This document shows, piece after piece, positions 17,271 through 28,500 of a stretch of DNA of 64,000 nt. The notes beneath the pieces were generated by a model. It searched no databases and was not told the DNA's origin. It saw only the letters and a list, made by a program, of their open reading frames with translations. The position numbers and the translations under genes are program-made. Source of the stretch: an uncultured Eubacteriaceae bacterium (lineage in GTDB: Bacteria; Bacillota; Clostridia; Lachnospirales; CAG-274); assembly GCA_947086655.1 (NCBI GenBank), contig CAMTZM010000007.1:1-64000 (forward strand), written 5' to 3'. Position 1 is the stretch's first letter, and each line of letters begins with the position of its first letter.

Positions 17271-17300
17271 AATAGTAATTTATTAAAATTACTATTTCCT
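17271..17300 (+). terminator. Short hairpin after the response regulator
   Basis: AATAGTAATTT pairs with AAATTACTATT around ATTA, directly after the stop codon. The T-run is short, so termination may be partial and leak into the DtxR-type gene. Confidence 0.4.
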
Positions 17301-17397
17301 TAAAAATTGTAAATACCTTACTTTTTGTGAAAGTCCCTTTGTCATGTCTTTCCTCCTTTTCATGATAATAGGGATTTTTTATAGAGGAGGCTTTTTT

Positions 17398-17769
17398 ATG
17401 CATCTAAAAGAATCCGGTGAAAACTATCTTGAAACAATTCTTATATTAAAAAATAAAAAAGGGTTTGTCCGTTCTGTTGACGTAGCTACGGAACTTGGTT
17501 TTTCCAAACCCAGCATAAGCCGTGCTATGGGAATATTAAAAGATAATGGATATATTACTATTGAGAGTTCAGGAAATATACTTTTTACACCTGAGGGGCT
17601 TTTATTGGCTCAAAACATTTATGAAAGACATCTTCTTATTTCCGAGTTTCTTATTAAATCTCTTGGAATTGATTCAGAAACGGCTGAAAATGACGCCTGT
17701 CGCATAGAACATGTCATTAGTGATTCTACATTTCAAAAAATCAAAGAATATTTAAAAAAGCATAATTAA
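17398..17769 (+). CDS. DtxR/MntR-family metal-dependent repressor
   Basis: A 123-residue regulator with an N-terminal winged helix (VDVATELGFSKPSISRAMGILKDNGYI) and the dimerisation domain (ERHLLISEFLIKSLG; ACRIEHVISD). In this family metal binding drives operator binding at uptake genes. The metal ligands visible are E12, H78, C101, E104 and H105. Cysteine at 101, as in DtxR and IdeR, where MntR has glutamate, suggests iron rather than manganese, but N9 replaces the usual Asp/Met, so selectivity is uncertain. There is no SH3-like third domain. ATG 17398 is preceded by AGAGGAGG. No transporter gene is adjacent. Confidence 0.85.
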   Translation: MHLKESGENYLETILILKNKKGFVRSVDVATELGFSKPSISRAMGILKDNGYITIESSGNILFTPEGLLLAQNIYERHLLISEFLIKSLGIDSETAENDACRIEHVISDSTFQKIKEYLKKHN

Positions 17770-17799
17770 AAATATTTTAATATATTTTTTTATAAAATA

Positions 17800-17837
17800 A
17801 AAAAAGGGCATGTCAAAAAATGACTTTGCCCTTTTTT
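17800..17837. terminator. Bidirectional terminator between convergent genes
   Basis: AAAAAAGGGCA...TGCCCTTTTTT hairpin with inner TGTCA/TGACT pairing; it serves the DtxR-type gene and the glgC-glgD-spoVG transcript. Confidence 0.85.
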
Positions 17838-17855
17838 ATTTTATAACTTTTTTAA

Positions 17856-18155
17856 TTATTCTGTTACAGCAGCAGCTTCAGCTTGAGCTACTTCCTCTTT
17901 TTCAAGTGCTTCTTGATAACTTTTTAAAATAGCGCTTTGAAGTTTTTCTCTTGCTGCTGAATTTATAGGATGCGCTATATCACGAAATTCGCCGTCTGCT
18001 GTTTTTCTGCTTGGCATAGCTATAAATACGCCGTTGTCGCCTTCAATAACCTTTATATCATGAACTGCAAATTCATCGTCAATTGTAACTGATACTATGG
18101 CACGCATCTTTCCTTCTTTGTTTACTCTTCTTACTCTTACGTCTGTAATCTCCAT
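17856..18155 (-). CDS. spoVG: Septation/sporulation regulator SpoVG
   Basis: A 99-residue SpoVG. The whole family core is visible: [19 protein letters not shown], the [17 protein letters not shown] strand pair, FIAMPSRK and [11 protein letters not shown], with a less conserved Ala/Glu-rich tail. SpoVG is a small site-specific nucleic-acid-binding regulator affecting septation, sporulation and, in other Firmicutes, envelope and virulence genes. AGGGGGAAA precedes the ATG. It lies 26 bases after glgD, so it is probably the third gene of the glycogen operon. In Bacillus it usually precedes glmU-prs, which here lie 30 kb away. Confidence 0.95.
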   Translation of the reverse strand: MEITDVRVRRVNKEGKMRAIVSVTIDDEFAVHDIKVIEGDNGVFIAMPSRKTADGEFRDIAHPINSAAREKLQSAILKSYQEALEKEEVAQAEAAAVTE

Positions 18156-18181
18156 GGTTGTTTCCCCCTATTAAGTTAATT

Positions 18182-19297
18182 TTATATTACTGTACCTTTT
18201 GCAATAATAACAGGATTGTCAGGAGTTCCTATTACTTTCTTATCATCTGAAACAACTACCTGTTTATCTATTATCGCATTTTCAATAACACAATTATTTC
18301 CAATATAACTGCCTTCCATAATTATGGAATCTTTTATTACAGAGCCTTCTCCGGAAAATACTTTTCTGCTTAAAACAGAATGGCTTACATGTCCGTTTAA
18401 TATGCTTCCGCTTCCTACAAGAGAATCTTTTACATCAGCACCTATATTATATTTTGCCGGAGGTTCATCCTTAGGCTTTGTATCAATAAAAGGTGACTCT
18501 TTTGTAAACATGTTTCTTATATCTCTTTTAAGAAAATCCATATTTACATCAACATATGATTTTACATTATTTAAAGTATTCCAATATCCGTCATATTTAT
18601 ATCCATAAATATGAAGCTGTCTTTTATATCTTATAATTATATCTTTAACAAAATCATAACGTCCTTCAGGAATTACCGTCTCCAAAAGTTTAATAAGAAG
18701 AGTACGTGAGATAACATATATTCCTAATGACGCCGTAGTATTCATAGGCTCTACCGGTTTTTCTTCAAAGTCAGTCATTCTCATGTCATCGTCAAATTCC
18801 ATTATGCCAAAATCATGAAGATCCTTTCCTGAATCTTTCAAATCCTTGCATACAATTGTAATATCAGCATTTTTTTCTTTATGATATTTTATAACGTCTC
18901 TGTAATTCATTTTATAAACGCCGTCACCTGATGCAATTACTACATATTCTTCATTGCTTTTTTTCAAATAATTAAGGTTCTGATATATTGAATCAGCAGT
19001 TCCTCTAAACCAATATGAATTATCATTTGATAAAAATGGAGAAAATACAAACATTCCTCCCTGCTTACGTCCTAAATCCCACCACTTTGAAGACGACAAA
19101 TGGTCATGAAGTGAACGTGAGTTATACTGTGTAATAATAGCAACCTTTTTTATATTTGAGTTTGTCATATTGCTAAGCGAAAAATCTATGGCACGGTAAG
19201 AACTTCCCACAGGTATCGCAGATACTGCACGTACGCTGCAAAGTTCTCTAAGCCTGTCATTATTTCCGCCTGCCAAAATTATACCAATAGCTTTCAT
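18182..19297 (-). CDS. glgD: GlgD, regulatory-type subunit of ADP-glucose pyrophosphorylase
   Basis: A 371-residue nucleotidyltransferase-fold protein, paralogue of the adjacent GlgC. The N-terminal signature is degenerate (LAGGNNDRLRELCSVRAVSAI in place of GGxGxRLxxLTxxRAKPAV), which fits GlgD proteins known from Firmicutes as non-catalytic or weakly active partners that modulate GlgC in a hetero-oligomer. The C-terminus carries left-handed beta-helix hexapeptide repeats (SGSILNGHVSHSVLS; GSVIKDSIIM; NNCVIENAII). GGGAGG precedes the ATG. It begins 4 bases after glgC ends, so the two are translated together. Confidence 0.93.
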   Translation of the reverse strand: MKAIGIILAGGNNDRLRELCSVRAVSAIPVGSSYRAIDFSLSNMTNSNIKKVAIITQYNSRSLHDHLSSSKWWDLGRKQGGMFVFSPFLSNDNSYWFRGTADSIYQNLNYLKKSNEEYVVIASGDGVYKMNYRDVIKYHKEKNADITIVCKDLKDSGKDLHDFGIMEFDDDMRMTDFEEKPVEPMNTTASLGIYVISRTLLIKLLETVIPEGRYDFVKDIIIRYKRQLHIYGYKYDGYWNTLNNVKSYVDVNMDFLKRDIRNMFTKESPFIDTKPKDEPPAKYNIGADVKDSLVGSGSILNGHVSHSVLSRKVFSGEGSVIKDSIIMEGSYIGNNCVIENAIIDKQVVVSDDKKVIGTPDNPVIIAKGTVI

Positions 19298-19301
19298 AAG
19301 A

Positions 19302-20576
19302 CTACACCTCCCGAGTAATTACGGATTTTCCGCTTTCAAGTTTTCCGTCATTATACATTTCCTTTGACGTTTCTCCAAATATTACACAATTCTTTCCTAT
19401 TGAAACATCATCTGGAACAACACTTCCGCTTCCTATTACCGTAATTCCGGTGTTATAAATCTTTGGTTTATCTTCATTAGGCGTGTTTTCTCCTCCGCCT
19501 ATATTTACATTAGCGCCAATTACGCTGTTTTGGTCTATAATGCAGCGGTCTATAACAGCATTTTTACCTATATAAGAATTTTCCATAATAATACTGCCTT
19601 TTACAACTGCGCCTTCTTCAATAACAACATTTCCGCCTATTACAGAATTTTCAACATTTCCATATATCTCGCAGCCTTCAGATATTAAACTTCTCTTTAC
19701 GCTTGCGCCTTCAGCCGTATACTGCGGCGGCTGATTATCAGAATTTGTGTATATTTTCCAAAAGTCCTCATAAAGGTTAAATTCCGGCAATGTCTTTATA
19801 AGCTCCATATTAGCAGCCCAATATGACTCTATTGTTCCTACATCTTTCCAATAATCTTTAAAACGATATGCATACAATGAATCACCATTATTAAGCATAT
19901 ATGGTATTATATGCTTTCCAAAATCGCTGTCAGAATGTAATTTGTGATTTTCTATAAGCGCGTTTCTAAGCTTGTCCCATGTAAATATATATATACCCAT
20001 TGAGGCAAGATTGCTTTTAGGTTTTTCCGGTTTTTCTTCAAATTCATATATTTTATCGTTTTCATCAGCATTCATTATACCAAATCTGCTTGCTTCTTCT
20101 AAAGTTACCTCTAAAACCGCAATTGTTACATCACAGCTGTTAGACTTATGGAACTCAAGCATTTTTGAATAATCCATTTTATAAATATGGTCACCTGATA
20201 AAATAATTACATACTCCGGATTATTTGCGTCTATATAATCCATATTCTGATAAATAGCATCGGCAGTTCCTGAATACCAATCACCTTGTTCCCCGTCTTT
20301 TACATGCGGAGCAAGTATTGTTACCCCGCCGTTTTTACGGTCAAGGTCCCATGGTATTCCTATGCCTATATGCTGATTCAGCAACAACGGCTGATATTGA
20401 GTTAATACTCCAACAGTATCTACTCCTGAGTTAATGCAATTACTCATAGGAAAATCTATTATTCTGTATTTTCCTCCAAAAGCAACTGCCGGCTTAGCTT
20501 TTCCTGATGTTAAAACACCAAGTCTGCTGCCTTGTCCCCCTGCCAATAACATGGCAATCATTTCTTTTTTTCGCAT
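19302..20576 (-). CDS. glgC: Glucose-1-phosphate adenylyltransferase
   Basis: The 424-residue catalytic subunit makes ADP-glucose from ATP and glucose-1-phosphate for glycogen synthesis. The N-terminus has intact [20 protein letters not shown], then [10 protein letters not shown], the [15 protein letters not shown] substrate loop, [12 protein letters not shown], and [18 protein letters not shown]. The beta-helix domain closes the protein. An upstream in-frame ATG at 20600 exists, but the GGGGG ribosome binding site sits inside that extension and favours ATG 20576. It leads the transcript glgC-glgD-spoVG. No glycogen synthase gene is in the window. Confidence 0.95.
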   Translation of the reverse strand: MRKKEMIAMLLAGGQGSRLGVLTSGKAKPAVAFGGKYRIIDFPMSNCINSGVDTVGVLTQYQPLLLNQHIGIGIPWDLDRKNGGVTILAPHVKDGEQGDWYSGTADAIYQNMDYIDANNPEYVIILSGDHIYKMDYSKMLEFHKSNSCDVTIAVLEVTLEEASRFGIMNADENDKIYEFEEKPEKPKSNLASMGIYIFTWDKLRNALIENHKLHSDSDFGKHIIPYMLNNGDSLYAYRFKDYWKDVGTIESYWAANMELIKTLPEFNLYEDFWKIYTNSDNQPPQYTAEGASVKRSLISEGCEIYGNVENSVIGGNVVIEEGAVVKGSIIMENSYIGKNAVIDRCIIDQNSVIGANVNIGGGENTPNEDKPKIYNTGITVIGSGSVVPDDVSIGKNCVIFGETSKEMYNDGKLESGKSVITREV

Positions 20577-20967
20577 TAAACTACCCCCTGACGCTGTCAT
20601 TTTTTTATTATAATATTTTAAATATATATATATATATTATATTTCAAAAATATACATATATTATAAAAACTTGTTTAATAAATAAAATTATTTTTATATC
20701 TTAAAAAATATATTAAAACCTATAACAGCAGTATTTAACAAACCCACAAAAACCTTCTCTTAATAATTTTGATACACAATTAAAAATCATTTCTTCATAT
20801 TTTAATATTTCCTATATATAATAACATTTATTTCAAATATATACAACACTTTTTAAATATTTTTATTAAGTATGGGTTTAATTTTTGCATAAATATAGTA
20901 TAATATTTATTATTACCGAATAAAACTTATTTCGGTTAAATTTAACATAAACAAAGAGGTATTTAAT
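20577..20967. other. Divergent promoter region between glgC and murC
   Basis: No gene is visible. The DNA is very AT-rich, with an (AT)n run around 20624-20640. A TATAAT box at about 20899-20904 may belong to the murC promoter, without a clear -35. I see no riboswitch-like structure and no good operator. Confidence 0.35.
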
Positions 20968-22332
20968 ATGGATATTAAAAATTATAAGAAAATTCACTTT
21001 ATAGGAATAGGCGGAATAAGCATGTCTGGTTTAGCTGAAATAGCTGCTTTTTCGGGAATTTCTGTTACAGGCTCAGACAGTGACAAAAATTTTGACTCGT
21101 CTATTCTTGAAAAAAAAGGAATTACTGTATACAAAACCCATGATAAAAACAATGTAAAAGACGATACTGAACTTGTTGTTTACACTGCTGCTGTTAAAAA
21201 AGATAATCCTGAGCTTATTGAAGCAGAAAAAAGGCAAATACCAGCTATTGAGCGTGCCGAATTTTTAGGCGTTATGATGAAGGATTTTACATATCCCATA
21301 TCAATAGCCGGAACTCATGGAAAAACTACAACTACGTCAATGCTTGCAGAAATTTTTATGGAAGCCGGACTCGACCCAACGATAAGTGTAGGCGGAAAAC
21401 TTGATTCAATACACGGAAACATAAGAATAGGAGATAACAAATATTTTATTGTTGAAAGCTGTGAGTATTGTGACAGTTTCCTCAAATTTTTCCCTCACAG
21501 CGCTATTATTTTAAATATTGAAAAAGACCATACCGACTATTTTAAATCAATGGAACAGCTTTACGGCTCATTCAAGAAATTTCTTTCTCTAATTCCTAAA
21601 AATGGATTTGCTGTAATAAATAAAGATATACCTGACTTTCAAAAATTAACTCAAGATTTAAAATGCCCTTTAATCACCTTTGGGCACGATTCTAACGCTG
21701 ATTGGCGTGCATCTGACATTTTATATGATAAGAACGCTCACCCGTCTTATACAGTCTTATACAAGGGTAAAAACATAGGTAAAGTTGTACTTAATGTTTA
21801 TGGAGAACATAATGTTTATAACAGTCTGTCTGCCTTTGCACTTTCTTATAACTATGGAATAGATGTAAAACATATTATAAAAGGACTTGAAAACTTTAAA
21901 GGCACTCATAGACGATTTGAGCATAAAGGTTTTTATAACGGTGCAGAAATTATAGACGATTATGCACATCACCCTACTGAAATACGTACAACTCTGTCTT
22001 CGGCTAAAAAACAAGATATAAATCGTCTTATATGTGTATTTCAGCCTCATACTTACTCAAGAACAAAATCTTTAATTAACGAATTTGCAAATTCTTTTGA
22101 TGATGCTGATATAGTCATTCTTACAGATATATATGCAGCAAGAGAGAAAGATACAGGGGAAATACATTCAAAAGATTTATATAAGCTTTTAGAGGAAAAA
22201 GGTAAAAAAGTTTTTTATTTTGAAAACTTCTCAGAAACAGAAAAATTTTTGAAAAACACACTTAATCCACATGATATGTTAATAACAATAGGTGCAGGAA
22301 ACGTCTATTTAGTAGGAGAATCCCTAATTTAA
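20968..22332 (+). CDS. murC: UDP-N-acetylmuramate--L-alanine ligase
   Basis: A 454-residue Mur ligase that attaches L-alanine to UDP-MurNAc with ATP in peptidoglycan precursor synthesis, in the cytoplasm. The three domains are visible: N-terminal IHFIGIGGISMSGLAEI; central ATP-binding ISIAGTHGKTTTTSMLAEI, with VESCEYCDSFL and NIEKDHTDYF; and C-terminal DDYAHHPTEIRTTL and FQPHTYSRTKSL. The length is typical. GAGG precedes the ATG. It is not in a dcw cluster but stands alone, convergent with the giant pectate lyase gene. Confidence 0.96.
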   Translation: MDIKNYKKIHFIGIGGISMSGLAEIAAFSGISVTGSDSDKNFDSSILEKKGITVYKTHDKNNVKDDTELVVYTAAVKKDNPELIEAEKRQIPAIERAEFLGVMMKDFTYPISIAGTHGKTTTTSMLAEIFMEAGLDPTISVGGKLDSIHGNIRIGDNKYFIVESCEYCDSFLKFFPHSAIILNIEKDHTDYFKSMEQLYGSFKKFLSLIPKNGFAVINKDIPDFQKLTQDLKCPLITFGHDSNADWRASDILYDKNAHPSYTVLYKGKNIGKVVLNVYGEHNVYNSLSAFALSYNYGIDVKHIIKGLENFKGTHRRFEHKGFYNGAEIIDDYAHHPTEIRTTLSSAKKQDINRLICVFQPHTYSRTKSLINEFANSFDDADIVILTDIYAAREKDTGEIHSKDLYKLLEEKGKKVFYFENFSETEKFLKNTLNPHDMLITIGAGNVYLVGESLI

Positions 22333-22347
22333 ACAATTTTTTGCACA

Positions 22348-22420
22348 TTATCCACAATGTTTTCCACAATTGTGTATAATATTAATGTAAATCACAAATT
22401 TCATCAAATAGTTTTCCACA
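22348..22420. promoter_or_regulatory. Cluster of DnaA-box-like sites
   Basis: Four sites in 73 bases: TTATCCACA (22348-22356, perfect match to TTATNCACA), TTTTCCACA (22360-22368), TTATACACA on the minus strand (22371-22379, perfect), and TTTTCCACA (22412-22420). They lie between two convergent genes. A dense cluster could bind DnaA as a titration or regulatory site; AT-richness makes chance matches less improbable, but four in this spacing is striking. Confidence 0.45.
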
Positions 22421-22483
22421 ATTATTATTTTTTCTACATTTTATATCTCTTGTAAAACAGAGAAAAACATATTTTTTTGCCGT

Positions 22484-22521
22484 AAAAAAACAGATACCGC
22501 AAAAGCGATATCTGTTTTTTA
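22484..22521. terminator. Bidirectional terminator between murC and the pectate lyase gene
   Basis: AAAAAACAGATA...TATCTGTTTTTT hairpin with inner GC/GC pairing around AAAA; flanked by A- and T-runs for both directions. Confidence 0.85.
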
Positions 22522-22534
22522 TTAAATATTTATA

Positions 22535-25500
22535 TTAGTAATTTTCCCAAACACTATAAAGAAGTTTTGTTGCCTCTGCACGAGTCAACTCACTCTTAGG
22601 ATTGAGTTTTCCTTCTGAACCTTCTATTATTCCCATTCCTACAAGTTCAGCAACGCTGTCTTTAGCATAATCAGATATCTGATCTGAATCTGAGAATTTA
22701 GATAAGTCTGCCTTTTGTACGCTCTCACCTTTAATAAGTTTCATAGTTTTTGCTATCATTACCATAACTTCTTCTCTTGTAGCATTATTCTTTGCTCCAA
22801 GTGTACTTCCGCTAAATGCATCAAGTATTCCATACTCTTTAGCAGCTGCTATTTGCTCGCTGTAATAGTCAGATGCTGAAACATCGGAATATGTGCTGTT
22901 TGATGTAGCTTTAATATCAAGTATTCCTACCAAAATCTTAATAAAGTCGCCTTTTTTAATATTCTGGTCTGGTGCAAACATGTTATTTCCTATACCGTTT
23001 ATTATTTCTCTTGCAGCCAATGTATTAATATAAACCTTTGCCCAATGGTCTGTTACATCATCAAAGGAAACTTCTGACTCATAAGCCGCAAATACTCCTG
23101 ATTCAAGCATAGGGAACATAACTTTCTTTGTTACCTTATCATAGAAACTTGCTCTTATTACTTTCATATTTCCGTTTCCGTCAACAGACGCTACTATTAC
23201 TTTTTCAGGATTTGTTACATCCTTGCTGTAATTAATAGCTGTCCATATATAATTATCAAGCTTAACTTCTTTGCCCTGTTCGTCTTTAACACTTACAGCA
23301 ACAGCCGTATCTCCCGCTTTAACCTGTACAGCCTCTGGAAGAACTTCTGCTTTCTTAATCTGTACAACTAAACCGTCTTTAGCTGCACCTTTTGTAAGAC
23401 TTACTTCTGCATTTCCAGCTTTTATAATTACATCTTTTTCTGTCTTAGGAACAGAAACATTTGCTACATTTGAATCCTCAAAATCAACAGTAATTTTATT
23501 ATCTGCTTTTTCGAGTTCATTAGCTGTTACTTTTACATCTTTAACCTTTTCTTTTTCAACTTTAACAGGAGTATTGTCTGTTCCTGTATTTTCTTTCTTA
23601 TTGTCTTCTGTCTTACTGTCTTCTTGTTTTGTATTATCTGTTTTATCTTTATCAGTCTTATTAGTTTCTGTTTTATCTTTGCTTGATGATGATGAAGAAC
23701 CGCCGCCTGAGCCTCTTACAGGACCTCTGTCGTTATCTTCTTCAACAGGTTTTGTTGTTGTTTCAGTAGGCTCATCAATATCATAATATAAACTTTCGTC
23801 ATATCCATGAAGTTTAGGTGCAACTCTATTTGTAGCTATTGCATAGTCTTTCAAAATCTTATAACCTGAGTCATAAATTGTAGATGGATTATAACCTTCA
23901 CAGCTATGAATATAGTCAAGAACTTCCGGTTTTAAATCAAGGAAACCATTCAAATTAAACTTTCCGTCTTCATCCTGAGGTATTTTACCGTTTACAACAG
24001 GGCTTTCCTCACTTACAAAGAAACTTCCGCCAAATTTTTCTTTTGTATCTCCTGATTTATTCTTTGATGTTTTGCTTCTTATAAGGAAATTGTAATCCTC
24101 ATCTTCAGCAGTTCCATTCCAGCCTTTTCCTATGCTGTCATTATTATCGTTTTTATCTGAAACAAGACCCATTACATCATATACCATTTCAGACTGTTTA
24201 CTGTTACTTGAAAGAGTAACGTTTGCAGCTTTGCTGTTATTTAATCCATTGTTATAAGAAACTGTATCTCTTATTGTCATAAGAGGGTTAGAGTTTGATG
24301 TAATACCCATATTTCCGTTATCAAAAGCTTTACAGCCAATCATAACATGGTCAATAGGCATAAGGTCTCCACCCATTTTAAATCCATTTCTTCCGCCACG
24401 CTCTGTATCCCAAAGTTTTTCTGTACCATCATCAAGAAGCTGATATCCAATCTTATAAGCTGTACAGTTTTTAAGAGTTACAGGAGCTATATAACCGCCT
24501 GACTGTTTACAGAATAAATCCCAGCCATCGTCAGAAATATGATGCGCTATACATCCGTCACATACATTACCGTATCCAATAGTGAGTTTCATTGCGTAAC
24601 CGTCTGCATTATTATGAGATGCATCGGCATTATTATATGACTCACAGTTTAAAAGAAGATTTCCAGTAGGCCACTGATTAATATTTTCCTGATTGCTGTT
24701 TACACGGCTTATACCAATACCTGAATCCTTGTTTCCGTATGATTTAATATTTTGTATTAAATTATAACTTCCTCCAACATGGAAAGGTTTAACATTATAA
24801 GCACAATTTGTTATAGCAAAATCTTTCATTGTAAAATAACTTGCTGCTGATTCTAAACCTTGTGATACTGTCTGGAAGTTAAATACTACTGGACCTTCCT
24901 CAATACTGTCACTTAATTCATAATCATCAAACCAGTTATATTCTTCTCCGGCTTCTTTAGCCTTTTTAGCTATATTAGCATAGTAAGGATTATAACCAAC
25001 CAAAGCCTTAGGATTATTCTTTAATCCTGTCATAGCTTCTGATATTTTAATAGGTTCTGTTCTGTAATATGTTCCCGGAAGAAGTACTACTGTTTGGTCT
25101 AAATCCTGCAATGCAATAGCTGTATCAAAGTTAAGAGGATCGTCTATTGTTCCTGCCGCATTTGAGTTTCCGTCAGGAGCTGCATATATAAACGTATCTT
25201 TTGAGTTAAACGAAGTATGTCTTACTGTCCATGTATAAGTCTTTGAGTCCGTAGATGATAAAGGCTCATAATACTCTGAATACTCTGAAACTACACGTGG
25301 TGTAAACATTACTGTAAACTTATTGTCTGTATTTGCTTCCAATTCAATTGGGAATGATACGTTTTTCTTAGCTACAAAGTAATCTTTGTAAACTAATTTG
25401 TCACCTTGTTTAATAGTTACATATCCGCCTGATTTATTGTTTGCTCTAAGAGCTAAATTATAGTTAGTTTTGTTTGTTACAGTATTTGACATTAAAGACA

Positions 25501-28500
25501 AAGTAGGTGTAACAGTTTTAATTATACTGCTTACATAATTTTGTGAATTTGTTGTAGGGTCAACCTTTATTAAATCAACATTGCTTACTACAACATCACC
25601 ATAACGAGCTGTAAAGAAACCTAAATAGAAGTAATCCGGGTCGATTACATCAAGACCTGTTTCCTCTGACTCTTTATCATAAAGGAAGAAATCTCTCTTT
25701 GTTACTCCGTTCTGATAGTCATAGCATGTAGCAGCATAACCGCCGTTAATACTTTCAAGACTTAATCTGTATTTATCCCCAATTTTCGGGAAATTTTCAG
25801 ATATTGTATTTTGAACGGAACTTCTCTTTACATTTGCACTTGCTGAATATGGTTCTTCTATAAATGTTCTGTATATAAGGTTTATACGGTTCTTTGTTGA
25901 ATTAAACAAATAATTTGAAGCTGTTGGGTCGCTTGGGAAACCGCTTCCGCTATGTCCTCCTACAAATACCATATTGGCATATGAGTATGAACCTGTTGAT
26001 AAAGGCTCAGGCTCTCCTGTTGTAGGGTCTAATACAGCTTTGTCTGCTGTATAAGCATAAGTTTTGCCGCCGTCTGCCGGAGCTAAAGGTATAACGTCTC
26101 TTGCCATTATACCGAAACCTTCCTGTCCGTCACGAGCTTCGTCATCATTATTCTGTACATAGTTATTTATATAAAAGTCTGCACTTATTTTAAAATGGTC
26201 TGATGTTTTAAGTCTTGTATAGAAATAAACAATACCGTCATTTGAGTCTGCTTGTTTTCCTGAACCTTTGTCAGCCATAAGATGAATAGCTTTTCCGTCT
26301 GTTAAAATATCTGTATTTGTTTCTTTGTAAGGTCTCTGATTAAGTTTCATCTCTTTATGGCTTGCATCTTTCATTCCTGGGTCATTAACCGGGTCATAAT
26401 TATCTGTCCACCATAATTTACAAGGAGAATCAGGTTTTCCAAAGTTTGTAGCTGAACCGAATACAGCCGGTCTCCAATTGTATTCTTGTTCTTCTTCTGG
26501 ATTAGATACAGTTACAGGAAGTTCATATCCTTTTAAGCTATTATTTTTAGCCTCTGTTCCATCTTTAAAATTAATTACTATTTTACTTCCAGCGTTTTCA
26601 TTTTCTGGAGTTTTGTTAACAAGTTCATTTATTTTAAAGTTTGAAAGGTCAATTTCGTAATCATTTGGGTTAGCAACTTCTATATCACCGTTTGAGTATA
26701 TATATGATATTTCAAGATTACCCATATTGTACTGTGCGTTTCCATCTTCTTTTGTTCCTGTTCCGTTAAAGTAATCATACCAGAACTTAGGCTCATAAGA
26801 AGTTTGTGAAGCTTCAGCCATTAACTCGCTTGTAACAAGAGGATATGTTGTAAGAGGCCAGCCTGTCATTCTTGAATTTGTTAAAATTCTTTCTGTTACC
26901 TCTACATTAAATTTAGCTGTAAGATTTTCATCAGCATTTAAAGTTACAACAATTTCTCTTTTTCCAACAGTACTTGTATCTATTTCTTTTGTAGCGCTAT
27001 ATTCACTTTCCTGAAGGTTATCTGTTAATATAGCTCCGTCTGCTGTTTTGTAATAAGCTTTTACAACCATACCTGAAAGGTCAAGCTTATCACCAATATA
27101 ATATGTAACTTTTGCCGGTTTAACACCAACAACTATATTTGTAAGTTCGGCATCTGTTACAGTAATATCAAAACTTCCTTCAGCGTCGCCTTGTTCTATT
27201 CCTTCAATACCTTTACGTTTAACAACAACTTTCTTATTTCCAATCATTTCTTTAGTTATGTATTGTTTTTGAGTTCCGTCAATAAGTTTGTTGTCTATAT
27301 ATAAATCATACTCATCTCTGCTAAGCTGAGGTGTCAAGCCGTCATCATATACAGCCTGAATTTTTAAACCTACAACATCAATTTCTTCTCCCACGTAATA
27401 TATTGTCTTAAATGGAGGAGTTAAAACATTAATATCAGTTGTAACTTTAGATACTACATTAACTGTATATGAAACACTAACATTTCCTATACATATGTTT
27501 ATAGTCTGTTCTCCAAGTTTTTTGCTGTCATAATTTTCGATTGTATATCCTGATGTAAATGTTTCTTTTCTTTCTTCTCCGGCTGGGTTTTTATATAAAA
27601 CCTCAAGCTCCATACCCTCAAATGTAGGATTATTTCCGTAAATAGCTTTATTGCTCTCAGGAGCTTTTGTCATAGTCATGCTAACTGGTGAAAAATCATC
27701 TACTTCAAGAGAAATATTTGTAAAAGTAGCAGCCATATTTCTTGCACAGAATACAGCCGGATAAATTTTATCCGGTATTATCGGATTGCCGTCAGCATCT
27801 GCTGAAACAGCATAATTAGCCTTATCGTAAGCTATGCTGCATGATTTTGTAACTCCGTTTTCTGTACAGCTTACATTATATACGTTTCCTACTTTCTTTA
27901 TAACTATGTCGTATGGACCTAAATTTTTCTTTCCGTTTGTTACATCAATTACTTCAGAAAGGTCTATAAGTTCTTTTCCAGCACCTGTCTGAGGATCTTC
28001 TGTTACCATTTTAATGTCAGCTTCTCTGTTTGTTACAGAATCAGCCACAGAATACTTATATGCTCCTCTTATTGCCAAAGTGTATTTTGAATCAGGTGTT
28101 TTTTCTATATATGTATATGCAGAAACAGCTGGAACACCTTGACTTTTTTCCTCTTCTTTAGTAAGACCAACAGCTCCTAAAATTGTAAGACCGGCAGCCG
28201 ATTGATTTTGATTTTTCGCAACACCTTCGTTTGCACTGTCAACAACCATAGTAGCTTTAAATGTGAAATCTTCGTCAATTCCAACGCCGTCTTTAGCGTA
28301 ATAATACGGATATTGATCCTGTACTTTGGCTCCGTTTTTAATTCCCCATTTTCCTCTGTCTGCCGCAATTATTTTCTTTGATACGGTATCTCCATTTACT
28401 TCAAAAGTACCGCCTTTTGATAAACTATCTTTATAACCGCCAGTCATTCCTAACTCCCAGCCGTCTTTACCTACAACACGGTCAAGGTCGTTTGCGTCTC

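Noticed and set aside
22348-22420. Complete chromosomal origin oriC
   Set aside because: No dnaA, dnaN or other origin-linked genes and no clear DNA-unwinding repeat array are present beside the boxes.
23271-23786. 171-residue plus-strand frame within the pectate lyase gene
   Set aside because: It mirrors the Ser/Thr/Lys-rich linker of the lyase on the other strand; Ser-rich composition is typical of such shadows.
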